A DNA stretch of 45,567 nucleotides, from the NCBI GenBank assembly GCA_025964575.1, contig JAOPYO010000058.1, positions 1 through 45,567 on the forward strand, in the 5' to 3' direction. The DNA is from Actinomycetes bacterium (GTDB lineage: Bacteria > Actinomycetota > Actinomycetes > Streptosporangiales > Streptosporangiaceae). This document shows positions 1 through 8,302 of the stretch, one piece after another. Both the position numbers and the translations under genes were made by a program. Positions within the stretch are counted from its first letter, which is position 1, and every line of letters begins with the position of its first letter. A model generated the notes under the pieces. It saw nothing but the letters and a program-made list of their open reading frames with translations. It was not told where the DNA came from and ran no database searches.

Positions 1-466
1 CGCCCTTCGCGTCCACCCAGCCGTTCATCAACCCGCCCTGCCAGGCACCGTGCTGGTCGTCCCAGCTGTGCGGCGTCCCGCCGTAACCCTGCGCGCCGAC
101 CTCCGAACTGGGCGGCTGGTGACCGGCCGGGTAGCCCGAAGCGGGGGCGTCGCTCAGCCGCCACGGGTACTGGGTGGTCGTTACGGGGGTGCCGGGCGGC
201 GTCGTCGGCTGTTGGAACACCGACAGGCCGCCAGGCAGCGTGATGGTCGAGCGGTCACCGAAGCCGCGGACACCCTTGAGGGAGCCAAAGTAGTGGTCGA
301 AACTGCGGTTCTCCTGCGTCAAGATCACCACGTGCTTGATGTCCCGGATGTCCCCATGCCGACGAGGGGAAGCCTGCGCGTTGGCGGGCATTGCCGCACC
401 GGCCACTGCGACCCCGCTGACCGCTGCGGCTGCGCCGAGGAAGCCTCTGCGAGAAAGTTCGGACAT
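1..466 (-). CDS. Phosphocholine-type phospholipase C, 5' part only
   Basis: The first 155 residues of a gene running off the left edge. The product starts MSELSRRGFLGAAAAVSG, a twin-arginine (Tat) signal with SRRGFLG followed by a hydrophobic stretch and an AxA-like region, so export in folded form is expected. After the signal come IKHVVILTQENRSFDHYFG and later GTPHSWDDQHGAWQGG, which match the N-terminus of the phosphoesterase (PF04185) phospholipase C/acid phosphatase family. The E-N-R-S-F-D motif supplies metal and substrate residues in that family. ATG at 466 is preceded by GGAGG at about 8 nt. These enzymes cleave phospholipid headgroups outside the cell. The C-terminus is not visible, so substrate (phosphatidylcholine versus other phosphodiesters) is inferred from family only. 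Confidence 0.85.
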   Translation of the reverse strand, partial: MSELSRRGFLGAAAAVSGVAVAGAAMPANAQASPRRHGDIRDIKHVVILTQENRSFDHYFGSLKGVRGFGDRSTITLPGGLSVFQQPTTPPGTPVTTTQYPWRLSDAPASGYPAGHQPPSSEVGAQGYGGTPHSWDDQHGAWQGGLMNGWVDAKG

Positions 467-1010
467 GTACAAAGCCTCCGTAACGGTACATACATAGACA
501 GACCGCCAGAAGGTATGGTCGCCGAACACTATTCGGGCGAAATTGAACTGAACGCTGGTCGAAGCGATCAAGAATCATGGAACGGAATGATCAACGTCGA
601 GAGGGTCGCCGTCGAGCGACCATCAGCAGGTCAGCAGGTATGCGAGGCCTCAGAAGGGTGACCCACTTCTCATCCGGCACCCCGGCTGAAGAACGATGAG
701 CATGGGGTCGTGACGGCGCGGGATACATGCGGGATGGCCCGCTAAGCAACGCATGATCCACAACCGGTGCCACCGCGCCCAATCGAGAGGAATACGCCGG
801 TGCGCGGGCGACCACACCATCACCTTCGACCGGCGCGCTACCGCACGCCAGATCTTGCATAGATCCACCGCCCGGCCGCCGGCCGCTTCACTGGCCGCCG
901 TTACCCGCCGTTCGTACTCAGCCGTCCACAACTCGATGCGCTCGGCAGCCGCTGCAGCCTGCCGCGTAGCGGTACGGCTCCAGCCGGGCGCGAGTGCACA
1001 GAGCCTGTCG
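467..1010. other. Intergenic stretch, no convincing gene
   Basis: A 544-base gap between the phospholipase start and the TetR stop. Open frames exist on both strands, but none has a recognisable domain or a good ribosome-binding site. The leftward frame just downstream of the TetR stop reads like low-constraint sequence. The part next to the phospholipase presumably holds its promoter, but I cannot point to clear -35/-10 boxes. Confidence 0.4.
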
Positions 1011-1631
1011 TCATCGGTCCAGTTCGAGCATCCGGTCGACGAGCCGGTGAAGGTGCGCACGGAACCGCCGGAGGAACACGGTGTTGCGCGGCCCCTCGGG
1101 CTGGCCGCTCGCGTTGAGCACACCGCCTACGCAGAAGCCGCGGACACACCAGATGACGGTCCAGTGTGCGAGCTCGAGGTCCACGTCGGTGTCGACGAGG
1201 CCCTGAAGTGCGTCGGTGAGCCGGTCGAACATTGGCTTGAGGTAAAGAGCCTCCAGCCCGGTGACGTCGGCGGCGTCCGACAGCCATCGGTGGATCCACA
1301 GCTCGGGCACCTCGGGGTGGTCCACGCAGAAGTCCAGATAGCGGTCCGCCAGCAGGTGGATCCCCGCCCGGTCGGGTGTGAACTCGGCGAATGCCGAGTC
1401 GAACATCGCCCGCGTGGCCAGGTGGGCCCGTTCCATCACCGCGAGGTAAATGTCGCGTTTGCCGCCTACAAGGTCGGTGATGGTGGCGACGTCGAGTCCG
1501 GCGGCGTCGGCGATCATCTGGACCGAGGTTCCGTCGTAGCCGAGAGAGGCGAACAGCCGGGTGGCCGTCTCGATGATGCGCTCCCGCACCGGGTCCGACT
1601 CGGAGCCACGTTCGCGACCAATTCCTCGCAT
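1011..1631 (-). CDS. TetR/AcrR-family transcriptional regulator
   Basis: A 206-residue protein with a typical TetR layout. Residues about 15-62 form the DNA-binding helix-turn-helix (RERIIETATRLFASLGYDGT, then a recognition-helix region around ADAAGLDVATITDLVGGKRD). A helical ligand-binding and dimerisation domain fills the rest. Length is normal for the family. The usual KxxL/Y after the recognition helix is slightly altered (VGGKRDIYLAVME). No target gene is evident. The nearest gene downstream in the same direction is the phospholipase C, about 550 bases away, so control of it is possible but unproven. The ligand cannot be predicted. Confidence 0.85.
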   Translation of the reverse strand: MRGIGRERGSESDPVRERIIETATRLFASLGYDGTSVQMIADAAGLDVATITDLVGGKRDIYLAVMERAHLATRAMFDSAFAEFTPDRAGIHLLADRYLDFCVDHPEVPELWIHRWLSDAADVTGLEALYLKPMFDRLTDALQGLVDTDVDLELAHWTVIWCVRGFCVGGVLNASGQPEGPRNTVFLRRFRAHLHRLVDRMLELDR

Positions 1632-2045
1632 AACGATCAGTTTAGTCGCGCTGTGTGAACGGGAGAGCCTCTGTCAGGTGGGACGGCGCAGCGGCACAGG
1701 GCTGACCCGCTGGCGTGGGGCGGAGGATCACCGCGCCGCCGCGCCTGCTCATGAGGGCCCGTCATTGCGCGCCGCCCTGCAACCCCGGGAACGCGTCACC
1801 GAACAGGTAGTTAAGCCGCCCCAGCCACCACCGGCCAGAGCGAGCGCATCGAGGATGACCTCGCCGCTGTCCTGGTCGACCTCGGCGCGCACAGCCTCGA
1901 GGTCGTACCAGTAGCCCACCCTGGCCAGGCTGACGGTCACCTCATGTAGGAGACCGGGCGTACGACGGCACCATTGAGGCAACTTGCATCCACCCGGCGA
2001 TCGGGGCATTGTGCCAGCGCGCATCACGACTGGAGATGCCCATGA
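1632..2045. other. Intergenic stretch with decayed coding-like sequence
   Basis: About 410 bases without an intact gene. A leftward open frame (about 1749-2027) contains a protein-like segment (VSLARVGYWYDLEAVRAEVD) but has no domain I recognise and no good start. It may be a remnant, like the fragment immediately to its right. Confidence 0.35.
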
Positions 2046-2234
2046 TCGGCTGGCGTCGATCCCTACGATGACACCGTCTTCAATCGGTCACAGATGCGCC
2101 TCGTTGTCCCCGAACTGCAAGGCCTCGCCGAAGAGGCACCGGACGGCGAGGCTCAGGCCGCCTTGGACATCATCGGTCTGACCAGCAGGATCGAGCGCAA
2201 GCCACACCGATACCTTCTCTTCAACGGCGACTGA
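2046..2234 (+). pseudogene. 3' remnant of an actinobacterial hypothetical gene
   Basis: An open frame of 62 codons that begins directly after an in-frame stop, has no start codon or ribosome-binding site, and ends at a normal TGA. It reads SAGVDPYDDTVFNRSQM... and closes with ...RKPHRYLLFNGD. The GVDPYDDTxFN style resembles the body of small conserved actinobacterial hypothetical proteins, whose N-terminal part would be missing here. It sits beside an AT-rich insert and transposase remnants, consistent with truncation during insertion or deletion. Function unknown. Confidence 0.4.
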
Positions 2235-2281
2235 AACAGCATTTCTGAAACATGAACCAGCGCGGGTTACCTAACTGGGCC

Positions 2282-2287
2282 TACACT
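2282..2287 (+). promoter_or_regulatory. Candidate -10 box for a leaderless transcript
   Basis: TACACT lies with exactly 7 bases between its last T and the GTG start at 2295. This is the spacing seen when transcription begins at the first base of the start codon (leaderless mRNA, common in actinobacteria). No Shine-Dalgarno-like sequence is present before the GTG, which fits. No good -35 box is visible. Confidence 0.5.
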
Positions 2288-2294
2288 TCTACTT

Positions 2295-2957
2295 GTGAAC
2301 ATACCGCTCGTAGTTGAGTCTCAAGTATGGCACCGCGTATTTCAATTTCAAGGAGAAGTTAACGCCGGTAGCGCATTTGTCATTGAATTGCAAGGTGGAT
2401 CTTATCTAATCACTGCGAATCATCTAACAAACGGCGACAGTGAAGAGCTTGTCAAACTCAGAGGAATAAGCAATTTGGATGAGCCGCATGAGATGTTGCT
2501 CACTAGAATTGGCGACCCAAATCTAGCTGCAGATGTGGCTATTTTTGAACTAGAAGGGAGTATAGTGCCACAAAATTTTCCTGTTGACGTCAGTGCGCAA
2601 ATAGTTATCTCCCAGGAAATCATGGTTCTCGGCTATCCGAACTCCATTGAACTTCAACCTGGAACCGCCCCGATTGCATTCCCGATGGTTAAGCGGGGAA
2701 TTCTCGGTGGCATTAAGCGCGTTGACGAGACAGCCCTGCTCTTTCTTGACCTAATCGCCAATCCGGGCATGTCTGGTGGACCAGTAATTCACCGAGATAT
2801 CCGGACTGGGATCATAGGATTCTCGGGGGTGGTTAAGGGCAATATGACTCAGCGAGCAAACCTCAGTGAAGACTGGCCGACCAACCTTCCATCTGGTATC
2901 TCTGTAGCAACTTCAATCGAAGAAGTTCAAAAGATAGTAGCCGCAACCACTAGGTGA
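2295..2957 (+). CDS. AT-rich trypsin-like serine peptidase
   Basis: A 220-residue protein of the trypsin-like peptidase_2 type (PF13365-like). The chymotrypsin-fold triad is visible: His43 in LITANHLTNGD, Asp80 in AADVAIFELEG and Ser160 in NPGMSGGPVIH. There is no signal peptide or membrane segment, so it is predicted cytoplasmic, and there is no PDZ or other partner domain. Base composition is strikingly lower in GC than the neighbours, with many A/T third positions, suggesting recent transfer. The GTG start has no ribosome-binding site but sits 7 bases after a TACACT box (leaderless). It is flanked by a gene remnant and a transposase remnant. Stand-alone peptidases of this type are common in bacterial conflict and signalling loci, but there is no partner gene here, so a defence role is only a possibility. 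Confidence 0.8.
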   Translation: MNIPLVVESQVWHRVFQFQGEVNAGSAFVIELQGGSYLITANHLTNGDSEELVKLRGISNLDEPHEMLLTRIGDPNLAADVAIFELEGSIVPQNFPVDVSAQIVISQEIMVLGYPNSIELQPGTAPIAFPMVKRGILGGIKRVDETALLFLDLIANPGMSGGPVIHRDIRTGIIGFSGVVKGNMTQRANLSEDWPTNLPSGISVATSIEEVQKIVAATTR

Positions 2958-2989
2958 CGACCGAAGGGCCACCCGTCCGCCGGCACAGA

Positions 2990-3469
<480 letters not shown>

Positions 3470-3630
3470 CTAACCCTTCAAGATCGATAGTTGCTTTGGA
3501 CGTCCGCAGCAGGTCTTGAAGTCGAGTGAGGTCATTCACACCGAAACTTTGCGTTGCTTTGAGACATTACCGCCCGATATCACGGTTTATTGACTTAGAG
3601 GAGGTGAGTACCTCACGTCCGGGGGGTCAG

Positions 3631-5022
3631 ATGTTGAACTGGAATGGGTCATCGCTTCGGGCTCATAGGACATTGGCGACCGGCGCTGTCGCGGCACTGG
3701 TTTGTACCGGGTTCAGTGTGCTCTTCCTCGTCTTCGTGGGCAGCCAGGAGACCACTATGGCCCAGGGTCGGGCCACGACGGGCTGGGACCGAGTGCTGCC
3801 CCTCATCAAACTGGGGCGCCTCCCGGCCCTGCTGCCGGACCGCAAGGACGGCAAGGTCCAGGCGATCCAGGTCCTGGACGCACGCAACCGGGTGGTCGCG
3901 GCGACCCGGCAACTCGTCGGCGAGCCGCCGATCACCACCCTCCGTTCCACCGACGGCGGCGTGCGCACCCAGCGGACGCTGTGCCCTCCGGCCGGCCTGA
4001 AGGGCTGCATGACCGTCATCTCGTACAAGGTCTATTCTCAGCCGGGTGGGATCTGGCTGCTCAACGTGGCGGTTCCGACGGTCCCCTGGTACGGGAACGC
4101 CACAGCGTTGGTCCTCGCGATCGGCGCGTCCCTGCTGATAACCGCGATGATGGCCGCCTGGGCGTTCCGGATGGTCGGCAAGGACTTTGCTCCGGTGGAG
4201 GCCATCCGCACAGAACTGGCGGAGATCACCGCCACCGGCCTCGACCGCCGGGTCCCGGTACCCAAGCACCAGGAGATCAGGTCTCTGGCCGAAACGGTGA
4301 ACGACACCCTGGACCGGCTAGAAGGCGCCTACCAGCAGCTACGGCAGTTCACCTCGGACGCCTCCCACGACCTACGCAGCCCGATCACCGCCATGCTGGC
4401 CCAGGTGGAAGAGGGACTGATGTATCCCGACGACACCGACTGGCCGCGAACGGCGACTGCGGTGCTGACCGGCATTGAACGGCTGCAGGCGATCGTGACC
4501 GACCTGCTGACCCTGGCCCGGCTGGACGCCCGCGCCCCCCTCACCCGCAATCCGACCGATCTGGCCCAGTTGGTCAGCGCCGAACTGGGCCGCCGGACCT
4601 ACCGGAAGGAAATCGTCAAGGATCTACGCCAGAACGTCTTCATCGACTGTGACCGGCTGCGGATCACCCGGGGGCACACCAACATGATCGACAACGCCGA
4701 ACGCCACGCCACCTCAAAGATCACCGTCAGTGTGCGAGCCGACGGGCCCACGGCGGCTCTGGAGGTCATCGACGATGGCGCGGGCATCGCCGCCGAACAG
4801 CGGGAGATGGTCTTCGACCGCTTCACCCGACTGGACGCCTCACGCGACCGGGACGCAGGGGGGACCGGGCTGGGGCTGGCGATCGCACGGGAGATCACCG
4901 AAGCACACCAGGGCACCTTGACCATCCAGGACAGCGAACGCGGAACACGCTTCGTCCTGCGCCTCCCCCGGATGCGATCCATCTCCAGACAGCTGACCAA
5001 GCGGCGTTCTGATGCACCCTAG
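3631..5022 (+). CDS. Orphan sensor histidine kinase, copy 1
   Basis: A 463-residue membrane kinase. Two transmembrane segments (about residues 13-36 and 157-180) flank an extracytoplasmic sensor of about 120 residues with two cysteines. A HAMP linker follows, then the dimerisation box with phospho-acceptor His246 (SDASHDLRSP) and an HATPase_c domain with G1 (DDGAGIA), F (FTRL) and G2 (GGTGLGLAI) boxes. The N-box reads RGHTNMIDNAERHA instead of the family-like RLVGNLIDNANRHA of its neighbour; the metal-binding Asn is kept. No response regulator is adjacent. The start is uncertain: ATG 3631 is chosen because it aligns with the ATG of the second copy, although the frame is open further upstream. 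The signal sensed is unknown. Confidence 0.8.
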   Translation: MLNWNGSSLRAHRTLATGAVAALVCTGFSVLFLVFVGSQETTMAQGRATTGWDRVLPLIKLGRLPALLPDRKDGKVQAIQVLDARNRVVAATRQLVGEPPITTLRSTDGGVRTQRTLCPPAGLKGCMTVISYKVYSQPGGIWLLNVAVPTVPWYGNATALVLAIGASLLITAMMAAWAFRMVGKDFAPVEAIRTELAEITATGLDRRVPVPKHQEIRSLAETVNDTLDRLEGAYQQLRQFTSDASHDLRSPITAMLAQVEEGLMYPDDTDWPRTATAVLTGIERLQAIVTDLLTLARLDARAPLTRNPTDLAQLVSAELGRRTYRKEIVKDLRQNVFIDCDRLRITRGHTNMIDNAERHATSKITVSVRADGPTAALEVIDDGAGIAAEQREMVFDRFTRLDASRDRDAGGTGLGLAIAREITEAHQGTLTIQDSERGTRFVLRLPRMRSISRQLTKRRSDAP

Positions 5023-5096
5023 GCACAGCTCAAGAAGACCAAGAAGCAGGCACCAAAGACCGATCGGGCACGGAAGCGGGAACGCCACCTGAACGA

Positions 5097-5139
5097 CGAA
5101 GGCCCAAGGCAGAGAAACATTCTCTGACCTGGGCCTTCG
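5097..5139. terminator. Long hairpin after kinase copy 1
   Basis: CGAAGGCCCA pairs with TGGGCCTTCG, followed by one bulged A, GG/CC and an inner CAGAGAA/TTCTCTG stem. There is no clear T-tract. It is equivalent to the hairpin at 6757-6795, so it was duplicated with the kinase. Confidence 0.65.
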
Positions 5140-5297
5140 TGGGTTGTGGACCTTGAAACTCGTTACTCGAACCCCGGACACACACCGCAGCTCCACCCAC
5201 ATCGGCAGCGAAATCTTTGCCTCGCCTGGGGGCGTTATGACGCGATTTCGCGGTTGCATTGACTCAACGGGCGAGCACATCGCCCTTCGGGGGGCAG

Positions 5298-6785
5298 ATG
5301 GTGAACTGGAACCGATCGTCGCTTCGGTCTCGTAGGGCATCGGAGGTCGGCGCTGTAGCGGCACTGGTGTGCATCGGGTTCAGTGTGCTCTTCCTCCTCT
5401 TGATGGGCAGCCAGGAGACCACTATGGCCCAGGGCCGGGCCACGGCGGGCTGGGACCGAGTACTGCCCCTCATCAAAGTGGGTCGCCTCCCGGCCGTGCT
5501 GCCCGACCGCAAGGACGGCAAGGTCCAGGCGATCCAGGTCCTGGACGCACGCAACCGGGTGGTCGCGGCGACCCGGCAACTCGTCGGCAAGCCCCCGATC
5601 GCCACCCTCCGCTCGACCCACGGCGGCAGCGTGCGCACGCAACGGACGCTGTGCCGTCCGGCGGGCCTGAAGGGCTGCATGACCGTCATCTCGTACAAGG
5701 TCTATTCTCAGCCGGGTGGGATCTGGCTGCTCAACGTGGCGGTTCCGACGGTTCCCTGGTACGGGAACTCCACAGCGTTGTTCCTGGCGATCGGTGCGTC
5801 GGTGCTGATGACCGCGATGGTGGCCGCCGGGACTTTCCGGGGGGTCGGAAAGGACCTGGCTTCGGTGAACGCCATACGGAGGGAACTGGCGGAGATCACC
5901 GCCACCGGCCTCGACCGCCGGGTCCCGGTACCCAAGACTGAGGACGAGATCAAGCTCCTGGCCGAAACCGAGAACGCCACCCTGGATCGCCTTGAGTGCG
6001 CCTACCAGCAGCTGCAGCAGTTTACCTCGGACGCCTCCCACGACCTGCGCTGCCCGATCACCGCCATGCGGGCCCACCTGGAGGAGGGGCTGATGTATCC
6101 CGACGACACCGACTGGCCGCGGACGGCCACCGCGGTACTCGCCGCGACGGAACGACTGCAGGCGATCGTCACCGACCTGCTGACCCTGGCCCGGCTGGAC
6201 GGTTCACCCGTGTGCATGGAGGCGACCGATCTCGCCGAGCTGGTCGGTGTCGAGCTGGACCGCCGTCCCTGTCGCGTGGAGGTCATCAGGAAGCTGCAGG
6301 AGGGTGTGTTCACTCAGTGTGACCGGCTGCGAATCTGCCGCCTGGTGGGCAACCTGATCGACAACGCCAACCGCCATGCCGATACGCAGATGACGATCAT
6401 CGTGTCCGACGAGGGGTCCATGGCGGTCCTGGAGGTGGCTGACGACGGCGCCGGTATCGCTGGCGAACTACGGGAGGTGGTCTTCGAACGCTTCACCCGG
6501 CTGGAGGACTCCCGCGACCGGGACCCCGGAGGAACCGGGCTCGGGCTCGCGATCGCCCGGCAGATCGCAGAAGCACATCACGGGACCTTGACCATAGAGG
6601 ACAGCTTGCGAGGAGCCCGCTTCGTCCTGCGCCTCCCACGGTGCGACGCCCCGCTCTCTTACCAAGACCCAGCTCAAGAAGGCCAAGAAGCAGGCCACGA
6701 AAGACCGATCGGGCACGCAACGGGCACGGAAGCGAAAAAACGCCTCTTGAACGACGAAGGCCCAGGCAGAGAAAATGCTCTCTGA
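5298..6785 (+). CDS. Orphan sensor histidine kinase, copy 2
   Basis: A 495-residue paralogue of the preceding kinase with the same order: transmembrane segment, extracytoplasmic sensor, transmembrane segment, HAMP, His box (SDASHDLRCP, His248) and HATPase_c. The N-box RLVGNLIDNANRHA, DDGAGIA and GGTGLGLAIA are intact, so it should be catalytically competent. The C-terminus differs from copy 1: after LRLPR it continues for about 45 polar residues (rich in E, K, G). The reading frame runs through the first arm of the downstream hairpin and stops inside it. ATG 5298 is aligned with copy 1; an in-frame TTG at 5259 is an alternative. There is no response regulator nearby. Its tail overlaps the presumed tRNA-Ala terminator on the other strand. 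Confidence 0.8.
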   Translation: MVNWNRSSLRSRRASEVGAVAALVCIGFSVLFLLLMGSQETTMAQGRATAGWDRVLPLIKVGRLPAVLPDRKDGKVQAIQVLDARNRVVAATRQLVGKPPIATLRSTHGGSVRTQRTLCRPAGLKGCMTVISYKVYSQPGGIWLLNVAVPTVPWYGNSTALFLAIGASVLMTAMVAAGTFRGVGKDLASVNAIRRELAEITATGLDRRVPVPKTEDEIKLLAETENATLDRLECAYQQLQQFTSDASHDLRCPITAMRAHLEEGLMYPDDTDWPRTATAVLAATERLQAIVTDLLTLARLDGSPVCMEATDLAELVGVELDRRPCRVEVIRKLQEGVFTQCDRLRICRLVGNLIDNANRHADTQMTIIVSDEGSMAVLEVADDGAGIAGELREVVFERFTRLEDSRDRDPGGTGLGLAIARQIAEAHHGTLTIEDSLRGARFVLRLPRCDAPLSYQDPAQEGQEAGHERPIGHATGTEAKKRLLNDEGPGRENAL

Positions 6786-6795
6786 CCTGGGCCTT
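6757..6795. terminator. Hairpin between kinase 2 and tRNA-Ala
   Basis: AAGGCCCAGG pairs perfectly with CCTGGGCCTT, with an inner CAGAGA/TCTCTG extension. It can stop tRNA-Ala transcripts coming from the right and kinase transcripts from the left. The kinase stop codon (6783-6785) lies inside the structure. Confidence 0.7.
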
Positions 6796-6804
6796 TGTGG
6801 GTTG

Positions 6805-6877
6805 TGGAGACTAGGGGATTCGAACCCCTGACCCTCGCCTTGCAAAGGCGATGCTCTACCAGCTGAGCTAAGTCCCC
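6805..6877 (-). tRNA. tRNA-Ala(UGC)
   Basis: The leftward strand reads GGGGACTTAGCTCAGCTGG..., with anticodon loop CTTTGCAAG (anticodon UGC), T-arm GGTTCGAATCC and a 7-bp acceptor stem with one G-U pair. Total 73 nt including discriminator A. The CCA end is not encoded. The gene usually sits beside tRNA-Ile near gyrA; here it lies 18.6 kb away. Confidence 0.97.
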
Positions 6878-6918
6878 GGGAACAGCGAAATCAGTGTACC
6901 GGCGGTCGGACACCTTGG

Positions 6919-7629
6919 TCACCCGGTGGTGCCGAGCACCAGGTCCGGAAGATCGACGATGCTGTCGATGACATGGGTGGCACCCGCGCCGAGCAGCTGC
7001 TCACGGTCATGCGCTCCGGTCAGAACACCGGCCACGATGGAGGCACCGGCGCGACGTCCGGACAGAATGTCGCTGGCGGTGTCACCACAGACCGCTACGT
7101 GCCGTACGTCCTCGACCTGCAGCCGCAGCGCGGCGGTCAGCACCAGATCGGGCCAGGGCCGTCCGCGGCCGCCGACGTCATCTGGGCAGATCACCAGATC
7201 CACCCGCTTCCACCAGTCGAGTGTGTCCAGCACCCGGCCCAGGGTGCCGCGACTGAAGCCGGTCATCAGACACAGACGCACCCCGGCGCCGGCCAGCTTG
7301 TCGAGAGCCGCCTCGGCACCGGGGACGGGAGCGAGACCCACGCGATCGATGGCCGCGTCGTACGAGCGCTCGAACGACAGGTTGGCCGTCCGAGCCCATA
7401 CCTCACCCCCGGCTGCGCCCTCAGGGATCAGCTGCCGGAAGATCTCGACCTTCGGCCGACCACGGGACTCCCGAACACGGATCATGGCCTGGTCGAATGC
7501 GGCCGTGCCTGCGACGATGCCCAGAGTCGCGAGGGCATCAACGAAAGCCGACTCGACGAGGCCGTGGTCACCGACCGTCGTACCGGCGAGATCGAGACAG
7601 GCGAGCGTGATCTTCGACGCTTCGCTCAC
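6919..7629 (-). CDS. Phosphonatase-like HAD hydrolase
   Basis: A 236-residue haloacid-dehalogenase-superfamily protein. Motif I is CLDLAGTTV (nucleophile Asp; the D-x-A-G-T pattern is typical of phosphonoacetaldehyde-hydrolase-like proteins), motif II is the Thr in CLMTGFSR and motif III is the GDTASDILSG region. It matches the PhnX-like 'phosphonatase-like hydrolase' subgroup. The Schiff-base Lys of true phosphonatase is not obvious, so the substrate is uncertain (a small phosphorylated metabolite). The frame is open upstream, but the GTG at 7629 is favoured because GAGGAG lies about 8 bases before it. It sits between DLW-39 and tRNA-Ala, transcribed in the same direction. Confidence 0.8.
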   Translation of the reverse strand: MSEASKITLACLDLAGTTVGDHGLVESAFVDALATLGIVAGTAAFDQAMIRVRESRGRPKVEIFRQLIPEGAAGGEVWARTANLSFERSYDAAIDRVGLAPVPGAEAALDKLAGAGVRLCLMTGFSRGTLGRVLDTLDWWKRVDLVICPDDVGGRGRPWPDLVLTAALRLQVEDVRHVAVCGDTASDILSGRRAGASIVAGVLTGAHDREQLLGAGATHVIDSIVDLPDLVLGTTG

Positions 7630-7704
7630 CCCACGCTCCTCGCCGGTGCCCGAGGCACCCTGGCACGACATCCCTCGCGTGGCCGGGGGACGGGTGTCAG
7701 TCCG

Positions 7705-7824
7705 TCAGGCGTCGACGGACGTGGCCTCGGTCCACAGGTCCAGTTCGGCGCGGTCCTGCTGCAGCCGACGCCAGACAGCGAAACCGCCGACAGCCACCAG
7801 TGCCAGAACGAGCAGCTTCTTCAT
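7705..7824 (-). CDS. DLW-39 family small protein
   Basis: Exactly 39 codons: MKKLLVLALVAVGG, then FAVWRRLQQDRAELDLWTEA, ending SVDA. It has one N-terminal membrane helix and the D-L-W motif (residues 29-31) that names the actinobacterial DLW-39 family, which is normally encoded next to gyrA and its tRNAs. Its presence here marks this end of the split origin region. AAGGGG lies just upstream of the ATG. Function is unknown; topology suggests a membrane-anchored peptide with a short cytoplasmic tail. Confidence 0.85.
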   Translation of the reverse strand: MKKLLVLALVAVGGFAVWRRLQQDRAELDLWTEATSVDA

Positions 7825-8084
7825 AGTGGGACCCCTTCACAGCTCGGCTAAGTACCCATGCCGGGGGCGCAATGGTCACAAGAGACGCGCCTCCAGGTTC
7901 TCTGAAGCCTAGCAACCGTGCGGTGCACGCCCGTACTCGTCACCTCTTTTTGGTTGGTCATCACGGTGACCTGCGGCGGTGCCCGATATTCAGCAAGGTG
8001 AAAGACATGTGACCGATCCGAGATATCCGTATTGCCGGATTCCGGGAAGACCTGGGTCGATGGAGACGATGGCTGGGAGCCCTC

Positions 8085-8291
8085 ATGAGCACACGGGACG
8101 ACTTCGGTCTCTGGGAGCGTGAGCTGGGAGAACAGCCTGTCGAATCGTCCAGTGGCACAGGCCTGACGGTCGCCGCGATCCTGCTCATGCTCGTCGGCGT
8201 CGGTCTGATCGCCATCGGCGGGGCACCTCTCGGCGTCGCCGCTCTTGTGATCTCCGTCCTGATCCTGTTCCTGTGGCGGGCAGGAATGTAA
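8085..8291 (+). CDS. Small membrane protein, function unknown
   Basis: 68 residues: a polar N-terminus (MSTRDDFGLWERELGEQ) followed by two closely spaced hydrophobic stretches (about residues 27-43 and 48-65) ending WRAGM. GGGAG lies before the ATG. It is followed after 11 bases by the SDR gene, so the two probably share a transcript. I do not recognise a family with confidence. Confidence 0.65.
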   Translation: MSTRDDFGLWERELGEQPVESSSGTGLTVAAILLMLVGVGLIAIGGAPLGVAALVISVLILFLWRAGM

Positions 8292-8302
8292 TCATCTCCC
8301 CC

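Larger units (their letters stand above)
3570..5150 (+). repeat. Tandem duplication unit, copy 1
   Basis: About 1.6 kb that matches 5235-6808 at high nucleotide identity. Identity runs from a short block upstream of the kinase (cgatNtcNcggttNNattgact) through the coding sequence, the hairpin and the shared tail GTGGGTTGTGGA. In copy 2 that tail is the 3' flank and last bases of tRNA-Ala. A TCGAACCCC T-loop-like string at 5167-5175, just past the tail, may be a decayed tRNA-Ala end. Boundaries are by eye. Confidence 0.65.
5235..6808 (+). repeat. Tandem duplication unit, copy 2
   Basis: Second copy of the unit described at 3570-5150. It ends in the GTGGGTTGTGGA sequence that includes the 3' terminal bases of the tRNA-Ala gene, so the repeat junction lies at the tRNA 3' end, a common integration position for mobile elements. 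Confidence 0.65.

Noticed and set aside
650-1123. A leftward open frame of about 157 codons overlapping the TetR 3' end
   Set aside because: It overlaps a clear TetR gene by about 110 bases, has no ribosome-binding site and no recognisable domain.
753-1658. A long rightward frame (about 300 codons) antisense to TetR
   Set aside because: Composition is typical of a GC-rich shadow frame; the TetR protein on the other strand explains the openness.
1749-2027. A leftward frame with a protein-like middle (YWYDLEAVRAEVD)
   Set aside because: No start signal and no family recognised; noted only as possible decayed sequence.
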